DNA of 64,000 nt, taken from Undibacterium sp. 5I1. Its GTDB lineage: Bacteria; Pseudomonadota; Gammaproteobacteria; Burkholderiales; Burkholderiaceae_D. Of this stretch, positions 54,693 to 62,908 are shown in pieces (the stretch's first letter is position 1; the number at the start of each line of letters is the position of its first letter). The translations under genes and the position numbers were made by a program. The notes under the pieces are model-generated. The model searched no databases, was not told the DNA's origin, and saw nothing but the letters and a program-made list of their open reading frames with translations. The stretch spans positions 4,526,001 through 4,590,000 of the forward strand of contig NZ_JAVIWI010000001.1 in NCBI RefSeq assembly GCF_034314085.1, read 5' to 3'.

Positions 54693-55280
54693 GCAATGGC
54701 AGCGATGAACAGTTGCCATTCTGCAGCAGGAAAAATCTACAATCTCAAGAAGTGGCACTGACAAGAGATTTGATATTGACATGCTGGGCAACATCTTTTG
54801 CGTTCCACTCATGTTAATAAATCGGATGTGCATCGTTTGCCGGAGTAACTGTATATTGATCATTGAGTATTCATCAAATTTGGAAACGAAGAATTGATCA
54901 AATAAACACAATGCATAACAGTTTAGATATTAAACCTATATTTTTTACCTCATTAGACGAACGTCTATAAATATCATTTAACGATAGTATGGTGTTCTTA
55001 GCAGGCGTCAAATATTGCTAAAAAAGCAATATTATTTGATGTGACAAACTAAAAAAATTTCACCAAAAAGTGTTTTAGTTACAAGCCGTTATGATGATCG
55101 ATGCATACAAAGCAATCGCACAAAGTTTAAAATTAAGATGCGGCCTAAGCAATTGGTGACATCAGTCCTATGTAAATTCGATTTTTAAGTAACTTAATAT
55201 TGACAATAGATTGGGCATAAGTTCATCTTGAACATCTTAGAATCAGCCCTCACTCAGACAGTCAAACGACTTAATCGCGA
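54693..55280. other. AT-rich intergenic region
   Basis: 588 bp with no credible gene. An imperfect hairpin lies at 55008-55040 (arms TCAAATATTGCT and AGCAATATTATTTGA around an A-run). Base composition becomes clearly AT-rich from here to about 57.0 kb. Confidence 0.45.
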
Positions 55281-56362
55281 TCAATTATGCGTCTCTAGCC
55301 AACCTAAAACGCCCCTATGGACCGGAAAACTACCGACACTATTCATAAGTGTTTCTGCATCGACCCAGGCCTCGTCTCCGAATTCTTTATCCCAGTCTCC
55401 ACACCATGAGTTTTGCACCCGTACTATATTTCGACATACTTTTTTTTCACCATCTTTGCAAACTTCTTTGAAACCTGTAAGAACAACGGTGTGGTAGCTT
55501 TCTTTAAGGCATGAACCATCAGGTAGCACAACAGTACAAATTTCATTTAAAAGAACTGGGATATCTTTTGCTAAAATTTCTTTTGCTTTACCAACAAGAT
55601 CAATTTTTTTTATTCTACTTTGCTCTTCAGAACTATTTGGGAAGCGACCAACATAAGGCTTCGGTATAATGTTAAGGTCGTTACAGGTAGCATCGCCAAA
55701 TAAAACTTTATAGACAAACTCATCAAAGGTTTTCTTTTGCATCGCAGATCTAAGACCTTCGGATGTAAGACTTATTCCAAAACTTTCTTCAATACCTTGT
55801 AATATACAGGATTCGCAGGCTTCTGTTTCACCTTTAGCTTTGTTACTAGCATACAAATTTTCTAATTCGGCCAACTTTTTAACTAACGACTCATTCGTCT
55901 TATATTTATTAGCCAGCTTGTCTAATGGATAGCAAGCTTCAGATTTGAATTTAAAAGCAGCAGCTGCATTTCCAAGAGCAATTGTTGAAGCAGAACCACC
56001 TCCTAGATTCACATTCGTGTAGCTGTTAGGTAAATTATCAGGTCTAGTTGGCGAATTTTTTTTATTCCAGCTCATTACACTTATTGACGAAACTTCTTTA
56101 TCCAGCGTTAAAGAGGCAGCACAGTTAGGTATATTATTAGCTTTGCAGTTATAAGCATCTATTACAAAAGCACCACTAGCCCCCCGCATGCTGGCACCTC
56201 TCCTTGGCATCTTTTTCTAGGCAAATTTTCAATTGTTTTTGAATATTTTATGTATGAATATTCGGCGCTGACCTTTGTAAAAGCCTTCGGTAACGTTATA
56301 GCATTAACATTACTGGCAATAGACCAAAGGAAAATAATAGAAAGATAGTTAAAAATTCTCAT
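55281..56362 (-). pseudogene. Papain-like (C1) cysteine-peptidase-family protein, frameshifted
   Basis: Two minus-strand frames, 56162-56362 and 55281-56210, together give one protein of about 360 residues. The first part holds a signal peptide (FNYLSIIFLWSIASNVNA). The frame breaks at a run of six C (plus strand, 56180-56185). One extra base there would join CQGEVPACGG to ASGAFVIDAYNC, which corresponds to the CGSCWAF region of papain-like enzymes but with Ser at the catalytic Cys position. The later part keeps the His region YHTVVLTGF and the Asn region RVQNSWCGDW. It may be a pseudogene, a slippage-expressed gene, or a sequencing error. No neighbour suggests a role. Confidence 0.65.
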
Positions 56363-56982
56363 ATTGTATTGAGATACCTTTATTCAGATAAATAATGAAT
56401 ATTCGACCACAGCCCAGCATACTGCTTTCGTAATGTACTTATTTTCAGCTTTTACTTTTTTAAATCCAAATACATTAGCCAGTAAAAACTTGAACGTAAC
56501 TCTAGATCTTGATCGCGATTTCAATAATTTTAGAGCATTTAAACTGAAAAATTACTACTTTGATTCGAAAAAATAAGCTCGATCAACAACTTATGTTATT
56601 GAAAGGCGTCTGAACTTTCTAAGCAACCCAAAACAGCTTTCAGGCTCCCTTTGAATAGTAAATTAAGGGTCGTATAAAAAATTATTTTATTTTCGTTGCT
56701 GCTTCAAAATCAAAAAGACGAAATTTGCGTTTTACTCAAAGCCTTTTTCAAAAGCACTATAGCGTAAAGAAAGTATGGCATGTCCGCTGTTCTCAACGTC
56801 ATTAGACAAAATTTATACAGCATCCCTTTCATGAAAATTTGCTGAGTCTGTAGTTGAAAAGATGTTTGGCATACAGCGCTGTAAAAAAATCGCCAGCGAT
56901 ACATTAGCCGACTTAAAACAGGCTGTAAGACTGGTACAAAAATTAGGTATTTCTCAAATATCTCATCGTAAATCCGCACTTT
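56363..56982. other. AT-rich intergenic region without recognised gene
   Basis: 620 bp. Open frames occur on both strands (for example minus 56710-57114 and plus 56862-57044) but lack a signal, family motif or ribosome site, so none is called. It could contain eroded genes. Confidence 0.4.
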
Positions 56983-57450
56983 ATGAAGCAAATTTTTCTG
57001 GACATTGCTTTCCTTACTACCAGTCTTCCATCCTATGCCCGTGATGTGAGTAGTAGCGACAGGCAGGTGATTTTGGATGCCGCTCGTTCTGTTGCAAGCA
57101 CCAAGGCGGGTCAACCAGTGCGCTTAAAGGCGAGTAAACTCAATGTGGATCGAAATTGGGCAGTCTTGGTCGGGAATATTGTTCCCGTCGACGGTAAAGG
57201 CTTAGATTGGGATTTGACGTATGGTGAGTGCAACCCCCATTTAGACAAAATGTTATGGGTGGTACTGAACCAAAAACACAAGCGATGGACAGTTAAATAC
57301 ATCGAGATTTGTGCAGCCGAGCCACCTTATTGGAGCATGGAACAATACGGTGGTTTAGTCTGGCCGTGTGGTGTTTACAAAGGGCTGGAGGATGGTAGTG
57401 GCGAGACGCTGGATGTTCAGTGCCGCAAACAGATTAATGCTAGGCACTAA
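56983..57450 (+). CDS. Hypothetical exported protein
   Basis: 155 residues. It begins KQIFLDIAFLTTSLPSYA, a short signal-peptide-like stretch with cleavage near SYA-RD. The rest is soluble, with SDRQVILDAARSVASTKAGQPVRLKASKLNVD, then a Trp-rich core (NWAVLVGN, DLTYGECN, LWVVLNQKHKRWTVKYIEIC) and three further Cys. The layout suggests a small disulfide-containing periplasmic protein. I do not recognise the family. It is convergent with the lipoprotein gene downstream. Confidence 0.7.
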   Translation: MKQIFLDIAFLTTSLPSYARDVSSSDRQVILDAARSVASTKAGQPVRLKASKLNVDRNWAVLVGNIVPVDGKGLDWDLTYGECNPHLDKMLWVVLNQKHKRWTVKYIEICAAEPPYWSMEQYGGLVWPCGVYKGLEDGSGETLDVQCRKQINARH

Positions 57451-57492
57451 CTGCCGTTTGGCGAGTAGTCAATTGGCGGCGTTGTCATCAGG

Positions 57493-57510
57493 GGGCGGGT
57501 AACCCCGCCC
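57493..57510. other. GC-rich hairpin between convergent genes
   Basis: Perfect 7-bp stem GGGCGGG / CCCGCCC around a 4-base loop. No U-tract lies on either side, so termination is plausible but not typical. Confidence 0.5.
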
Positions 57511-57528
57511 TGAGAGCGGAGTCACAAA

Positions 57529-58020
57529 TTATTTAGTAACAGTAGCAGTAGTTGCTTGAGCTGGAGTCTGACTAGCTGATGCTGTTGGCGCAACTGGAGC
57601 TGTCGTTGCCGCAGGTGTTTGGACGCCGACTACTTCACCGATTTTGCGCAATATTATCGTTACAGATGATGGGTAATCAAAGCCTGCGCCTGTGTTTCTA
57701 TCCACGATGTAACCAATTCCACCACCGAGCAAGATATTGCCCCAGACCGCGCCGTTAGATTTTGATACTAGCGCTGTGTTACCAGCTAAGTCGTCTTTTT
57801 TGCAGTCAATTGCCAAATCACCTGTGCTTTTATGCACGACAACACTGGCTGGTGATGTGACGAACCAAGAGCCTGCATCGTTTTTCAAAGTACAACCGAT
57901 GCCAGCTACTTCTTTATTATCTTGGACGGTAATGACAGAAACTGGTTGCAGTTTTTCACCGGAAACAGATGCGCAGCCAGTCAGGACTAAAGCGGAGGTA
58001 ATCACCAATAATTTGAACAT
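57529..58020 (-). CDS. Hypothetical lipoprotein
   Basis: 163 residues. The signal peptide FKLLVITSALVLTGC places a lipid-modified Cys at residue 16. A beta-rich domain contains CTLKNDAGSWFVTSP and AIDCKKDDLAGNTALVSKS. A glycine-rich segment (GNILLGGGIGYIVDRNTGAGFDYP) follows that can enter or cross a membrane, and the protein ends in an Ala/Thr/Pro-rich tail. This pattern recurs in small lipoproteins of unknown function in Gram-negatives. AAAGAAAG precedes the ATG. It is the last gene before argJ, on the opposite strand. Confidence 0.82.
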   Translation of the reverse strand: MFKLLVITSALVLTGCASVSGEKLQPVSVITVQDNKEVAGIGCTLKNDAGSWFVTSPASVVVHKSTGDLAIDCKKDDLAGNTALVSKSNGAVWGNILLGGGIGYIVDRNTGAGFDYPSSVTIILRKIGEVVGVQTPAATTAPVAPTASASQTPAQATTATVTK

Positions 58021-58281
58021 GAAATCTTTCTTTTAGTTATTAGTAACGAATTGTTACCGTGCAGATAATAAATGAGATTATTTCCTGAGAAAATGGCATA
58101 GAAGAAATAGCCTAAATTTTGCGCTCTGTTCTTTCATTTTTGAGGCAAAAGTGTCGTATTTTGAGCTTTAAGATGAGTGATACGGATAGGATGCAACTAC
58201 TTGTTTGCCTGTTTAGAAACTCATTTGCGGCCCAACAAAATACCCTACAATAACGGCTCGATCTCATTGCTAGGAAACCTC

Positions 58282-59520
58282 ATGGCCGTTAATTCTCCCA
58301 TCCCTGTCGCCGCTGATTTAAAACCTGTTGCGGGTATCCAGCTTGGCTATGCCGAGGCAGGTATTAAAAAACCGAATCGTAAAGACATTGTGGTGATGGT
58401 ACTGGCACCTTCTGCCACCGTCTCTGGTGTGTTTACCACAAATCGTTTTTGTGCTGCGCCGGTCCAAGTATGTAAGGCGCATCTGGAAGGTCTGCACATC
58501 ACGGCCGGTCCCATCCGTGCGTTGGTGGTAAATACGGGTAATGCCAATGCCGGGACGGGTGATGCTGGTCTGGCTGCGGCTAATGCCACTTGTGCCGCGC
58601 TGGCGGAACTGATGCAGTGCGAGGCATCACAGATTTTGCCGTTTTCAACGGGGGTGATTCTGGAGCCGTTGCCGGTAGATAAATTAATTGCCGGCTTGCC
58701 GCAAGCACTTGCTAATCTGAAAGAAGACAACTGGTTTCTGGCCGCAGAAGCGATCATGACGACCGACACTCAGCCAAAAGCTGCATCCGCTACGGTGGTA
58801 ATTAATGGTCAGACTGTGACCATGACGGGCATCAGTAAAGGTGCTGGCATGATCAAGCCGAATATGGCGACAATGCTGGGTTACCTGGCGCTGGATGCGA
58901 AGGTCGCGCAACCTGTGCTGGATCATCTGGTGAAACAGGCGGCGGACAAATCGTTTAATTGCATTACGATTGATGGCGACACCTCGACCAATGATTCTTT
59001 CATGCTGATCGCTACTGGTGCTGCCGACGTAGAAGTCACAGAGATCGATTCGCCAGAATATAAATTATTGGCGGATGCGGTGATCGCCTTGTCGCAAAAA
59101 CTGGCGCACATGATTATTCGGGACGGTGAGGGCGCAACTAAGTTTATGACGATCGCGGTAGAAGAAGGTCGTGATGTAGAAGAGTGCCGCAAGATTGCCT
59201 ATTCGATCGCGCATTCTCCTTTGGTCAAAACGGCATTCTTCGCATCGGACCCCAACCTTGGCCGTATTCTGGCTGCGATTGGTTATGCTGGCGTGCTGGA
59301 TTTAGATGTTAGCAAACTCAACTTGTATCTGGATGATGTCTGGGTTGCTAAAAACGGCGGGCGCAATCCTGATTATCGTGAGGAAGACGGTAAGCGCGTG
59401 ATGCAGCAAAGCGAGATCACGATTCGCGTCAAACTGGCGCGCGGTGCGGCAGAGGCTACCGTCTGGACTTGCGATTTGTCGCATGATTATGTATCGATTA
59501 ATGCTGACTATCGTTCTTAA
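58282..59520 (+). CDS. argJ: Bifunctional glutamate N-acetyltransferase / amino-acid acetyltransferase
   Basis: 412 residues from ATG 58282, with TAGGAA upstream; the frame extends to 58177 without support. It transfers acetyl groups in the cyclic arginine pathway. The precursor self-cleaves before the nucleophilic Thr197 in [28 protein letters not shown] and the C-terminal [15 protein letters not shown] are further ArgJ signatures. In related genomes argJ directly follows secA; here 13 kb intervene. Confidence 0.97.
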   Translation: MAVNSPIPVAADLKPVAGIQLGYAEAGIKKPNRKDIVVMVLAPSATVSGVFTTNRFCAAPVQVCKAHLEGLHITAGPIRALVVNTGNANAGTGDAGLAAANATCAALAELMQCEASQILPFSTGVILEPLPVDKLIAGLPQALANLKEDNWFLAAEAIMTTDTQPKAASATVVINGQTVTMTGISKGAGMIKPNMATMLGYLALDAKVAQPVLDHLVKQAADKSFNCITIDGDTSTNDSFMLIATGAADVEVTEIDSPEYKLLADAVIALSQKLAHMIIRDGEGATKFMTIAVEEGRDVEECRKIAYSIAHSPLVKTAFFASDPNLGRILAAIGYAGVLDLDVSKLNLYLDDVWVAKNGGRNPDYREEDGKRVMQQSEITIRVKLARGAAEATVWTCDLSHDYVSINADYRS

Positions 59521-59632
59521 ATCTCGCTTTTAAATCTGGTCTTTGATCCTGGTTATTAAGCTTGGTTTTAAGGCAGGCGATTAGCTGCACCAAAATTCTC
59601 AATAAATTTGTCCCTAAAACTCGCCGGACTGT

Positions 59633-60508
59633 ATGACTCAATTAGATCAATTTTTAATCCGTGCCGAGCAGGTATTAAACCGTTTAGAAACACTATTACC
59701 ACCTGTAATGCCTGTGCCAGATTTTTCCTTGGCGACGGCATTTCGCTGGCGCAAGCGCGGCGGCAGCGGCAGTAGCGCAGCCTATTTGCAAGCGGTGCGT
59801 CATGCGTCTCATATTGCCTTAAGCGATCTGCATAACATCGCTAATCAGAAGCATCAGATAGAGCAAAATACTTTGCAATTCGTGAATGGCAAACCTGCCA
59901 ATAATGTGTTGCTAACAGGCGCGCGTGGCACGGGTAAGTCGTCTTTAATCAAAGCTTGCCTGAACCAATTTGCCGATCAGGGTTTGCGTTTGATTGAGGT
60001 GGATAAATCGGATCTGGCCGATTTGCCGGATATTGTCGATCTGGTGGCGGAACGTCAAGAGCGCTTTATCATTTTTTGCGATGATCTGTCATTTGAAGAC
60101 GGCGAAGCAGGTTACAAGGCGTTGAAGGTTGCACTCGATGGCAGCATCGCGACGCAGTCTGATAATGTGCTGATCTATGCGACCTCAAATCGGCGCCATT
60201 TGTTGCCGGAGAAGATGTCGGATAACGCTAGTTATACCCATGGTGATGATGGTGATCTGCATCCCGGTGAGACGGTGGAAGAGAAAATCTCTTTGTCCGA
60301 GCGCTTTGGCCTGTGGGTGTCGTTTTATCCGTTTAAGCAAGATGATTACCTCAACATCGTGGCGCATTGGTTGGGCAGCATGGGTTGTAACGCCGAGCAA
60401 ATTACCGCAGCACGCGGTGATGCTTTGCGCTGGGCTTTGCAACGGGGATCGCGCTCGGGCCGTGTCGCCTGGCAATTTGCCCGTGATTACGCAGGCAAGT
60501 TAGCCTAA
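59633..60508 (+). CDS. DUF815-family ATPase
   Basis: 291 residues, a AAA+-type P-loop protein. Walker A GARGTGKS at 96-103, Walker B FIIFCDDLSFE, sensor-like IYATSNRRHLLPE, and the C-terminal WALQRGSRSGRVAWQFARDY. The family is conserved between argJ and mutT in betaproteobacteria, but its substrate is unknown. It shows no membrane segment or protease domain. Confidence 0.92.
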   Translation: MTQLDQFLIRAEQVLNRLETLLPPVMPVPDFSLATAFRWRKRGGSGSSAAYLQAVRHASHIALSDLHNIANQKHQIEQNTLQFVNGKPANNVLLTGARGTGKSSLIKACLNQFADQGLRLIEVDKSDLADLPDIVDLVAERQERFIIFCDDLSFEDGEAGYKALKVALDGSIATQSDNVLIYATSNRRHLLPEKMSDNASYTHGDDGDLHPGETVEEKISLSERFGLWVSFYPFKQDDYLNIVAHWLGSMGCNAEQITAARGDALRWALQRGSRSGRVAWQFARDYAGKLA

Positions 60509-60526
60509 TTCTTTTGGTATGTATTT

Positions 60527-60600
60527 ATATACCGGGGTAGAGTACAAGTGTTTTATTGCCTATCGTCCAAATAATACTTGGACAATTAAAAATACTCCCC
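60527..60600 (+). repeat. Family A palindromic intergenic repeat, copy A7
   Basis: Left arm CCGGGGTAGAGTA, core GTCCA-N9-TGGAC at 60565-60583, then AATTAAAAATACTCCCC. The sequence TGGACAATTAAAAATAC is identical to A1. It is followed 20 bp later by a family B copy. Confidence 0.8.
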
Positions 60601-60619
60601 TTATTTCTTTAATTTGATT

Positions 60620-60717
60620 AGGACTTATGCAAAACCGCCCCAGCTGCGTTGCAGCGACTAGCCGTACTAAAGTATCGTCGTCGCTACGCCTTGCTGGGAC
60701 AATTTTGCGTAAGTCCT
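60620..60717 (+). repeat. Family B inverted repeat, copy B3
   Basis: Inverted ends AGGACTTATGCAAAA and TTTTGCGTAAGTCCT. The interior shares GTTGCAGCGACTAGCCGTA with B2 and GTCGTCGCTACGCCTTG with the reverse complement of B1. It reaches to 19 bp before the mutT start. Confidence 0.85.
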
Positions 60718-60735
60718 GCTGATATTGGCTCATTT

Positions 60736-61152
60736 ATGACAAAACCCCCGATTGATGTTGCTGTTGGTATTTTGATGAAACCCAACGGTGACGTCTTGCT
60801 CGGACAGCGTCCGGCTGGCAAGCCGTATGAAGGTTACTGGGAGTTCCCAGGCGGTAAAGTTGAGGCGGGCGAAGATATTCTGGCTGCGCTGAAGCGCGAG
60901 TTTGTCGAGGAATTGGGTGTGCATATCCAGACGGCTGAGCCTTGGTGCGGAGTAGAGCATATTTATCCGCATGCTCATGTCCGGCTACATTTTTATATTA
61001 GCCGCGACTGGCAAGGCGAGCCACAAAGTCTGGAAGATCAGGCATTTGCCTGGCAGGGGAGTGTGGCTGTGTCCCCATTATTGCCAGCAACGATCCCGCT
61101 GCTAGAATGGTTAGATGTTTTGCGGGCAGAGTTGGTAGTCCGCCAAGCCTGA
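60736..61152 (+). CDS. mutT: MutT-type 8-oxo-dGTP diphosphatase (Nudix)
   Basis: 138 residues from ATG 60736. The frame continues upstream to 60649 only through repeat B3, so that part is not protein. The Nudix box is complete: GGKVEAGEDILAALKREFVEELG, with the Glu pair REFVEEL. The N-terminus IDVAVGILMKPNGDVLLGQRP is typical of MutT. It removes oxidised guanine nucleotides. No ribosome site is visible in the 19 bp after the repeat. Confidence 0.94.
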   Translation: MTKPPIDVAVGILMKPNGDVLLGQRPAGKPYEGYWEFPGGKVEAGEDILAALKREFVEELGVHIQTAEPWCGVEHIYPHAHVRLHFYISRDWQGEPQSLEDQAFAWQGSVAVSPLLPATIPLLEWLDVLRAELVVRQA

Positions 61153-61633
61153 TCAAGCTTAATTTGTAGAGCTGATACAAAACCGTCACCATTACATAAG
61201 CCTTAATCGGTCATATTTATCCGAATCTGAATCTGAATATGAGCACGTTTCTGTTGTGGTGAACTATGGATTTATACCGTTTTCCTGTGTGTATTTCACT
61301 ACAGTGAGTAATTCCACGTATTGTTTCTTATTGCCAATACTGAAATCATCCAAATTCAAATCGATTTTTTGAAGGTTTTCTCGTCTTTTCTATTGTGTCG
61401 TATTAGAATTGATACACTGTATTTAAATCAATACGGCAGATGGATTGCAATATGCACTAGAAGAAAATCTCTAAATTTGTTCTAATCCCTATTAGATGTA
61501 TTGAAAATGATACACGTCGGATTGGTTGACTCAGATTAAAATTTTCTAAGTCCATGAATTGATTCAATAAAATATTGTGGCACGGCGATTGCTAAGAAGA
61601 ATCCCATGTGATGATCACAACGGAGATGCGCAG
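61153..61633 (+). promoter_or_regulatory. alr-dadA upstream region
   Basis: 481 bp with no gene. It is AT-rich. It contains ATTGAT-N13-ATCAAT (61408-61432), flanked by several GATAC/GTATT words, and a TTGACT (61526-61531) that could be a -35 without a clear -10. Lrp-type control would be usual for D-alanine catabolism, but I cannot name a site. Confidence 0.35.
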
Positions 61634-62908
61634 ATGCAGCTAATAGCAGAACAGTCAGCGGAATATTCAGTAAAACATTCTGGAGCAGCTGGACGTGCCG
61701 GCGCCGTGCTGACAATTAATCTGCAAGCTCTGCGCTATAACTATCGCTTTCTTCAAAACAAACTAGGGCGGGCTCGATGCGGCGCAGCCGTTAAAGCAGA
61801 TGCCTATGGTCTGGGCGCTGTAAGAGTCGCCTTAGCTTTGCAAGAAGAAGGCTGCCGAGATTTTTTTGTGGCACATCTTGATGAGGCAATTGCACTCCGT
61901 CCCCACTTGTTAAAAGACAGCATGTTGTATGTCATGCACGGGCCGCCAGTGGGATATGAGGCTGAATTTTTAGAACACGCCTGTACACCCGTTTTAAATA
62001 GTTTGGAGCAAATCGCCGCATGGCGTCGCCTTGCTCAGGCCAAACAAACCTCCTTGCTTGCATTTATTCAAGTCGATACAGGTATGTCGCGCATGGGCTT
62101 ATCGACTAAAGAGGTCAATGCCTGGATTGCTGATCCCTCCTTAACCCAAGGCATTGCTATTAGTCACCTGATGAGTCACCTGGCTTGCGCCGAAGATCAG
62201 CAGCATCCAATGAATCAGCAGCAATTACAGACCTTTAAAACCCTGCGCGCTCAATTGCCCGCTTGCGCCGCTAGCTTGGCAAACTCTTCCGGTATTTTTT
62301 TAGGCTCTGACTTTCACTTCAATCTTGCTCGTCCCGGTGCTGCTTTATATGGCGTAGCACCCGTTGCCGGGCAAGCAAATCCTTTGAAGGCAGTCGCTTT
62401 ATTGCAAGGCAAAATCATCCAGATTCGCGATATTCCTGCAGGTACTGGCGTTGGCTACAGTCTGACGTATCGCAGTCAGCAGCCGCGCAAGATTGCGACC
62501 GTGGCCGTTGGTTATGCCGATGGCTGGATGCGTAGCCTGAGCAACCGTGGCGTGGCATATATCGCTGGCCAGCCTGCGCCTATGGTCGGCAATGTGTCAA
62601 TGGATACGATTACGCTGGATGTCAGCGATATTGCCCCGGAGAGTTTATATCCTGGTGCAGCGGTAGACCTGCTATCTGCTACTAACACAGTCGATATGGT
62701 TGCCAAACTGGCTGGCACGATCGGCTATGAAATCCTGACCAGTCTGGGGCAGCGTTATTATCGTGAATATACCGATGCCGTTTCTTCTGGATCTTCCAGC
62801 TCAAGTTTGTCTATCGATTCCGAATTACAGCATCAAAAATCTCAGCATAAAGTAACAAGTCATTCCGGCACTGTCAATACAGACGCCATTAAGGGAGAAG
62901 CACAATGA
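61634..62908 (+). CDS. Alanine racemase, catabolic type
   Basis: 424 residues from ATG 61634, with GGAG eight bases upstream; a GTG at 61577 is the longest start. PLP-dependent. The PLP Lys54 is in [12 protein letters not shown], the catalytic Tyr in [12 protein letters not shown], and the C-terminal barrel has [17 protein letters not shown] and [16 protein letters not shown]. After the family end near [14 protein letters not shown] it has an extra ~45-residue Ser/His/Gln-rich tail ([12 protein letters not shown]). The stop overlaps the dadA ATG by four bases, so this is the DadX-like partner that converts L- to D-alanine for DadA. Confidence 0.94.
   Translation: MQLIAEQSAEYSVKHSGAAGRAGAVLTINLQALRYNYRFLQNKLGRARCGAAVKADAYGLGAVRVALALQEEGCRDFFVAHLDEAIALRPHLLKDSMLYVMHGPPVGYEAEFLEHACTPVLNSLEQIAAWRRLAQAKQTSLLAFIQVDTGMSRMGLSTKEVNAWIADPSLTQGIAISHLMSHLACAEDQQHPMNQQQLQTFKTLRAQLPACAASLANSSGIFLGSDFHFNLARPGAALYGVAPVAGQANPLKAVALLQGKIIQIRDIPAGTGVGYSLTYRSQQPRKIATVAVGYADGWMRSLSNRGVAYIAGQPAPMVGNVSMDTITLDVSDIAPESLYPGAAVDLLSATNTVDMVAKLAGTIGYEILTSLGQRYYREYTDAVSSGSSSSSLSIDSELQHQKSQHKVTSHSGTVNTDAIKGEAQ

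Noticed and set aside
56710..57114. A 134-residue minus-strand frame
   Set aside because: It overlaps the exported protein gene at 56983, has no ribosome site or domain, and its sequence resembles translated AT-rich noncoding DNA.
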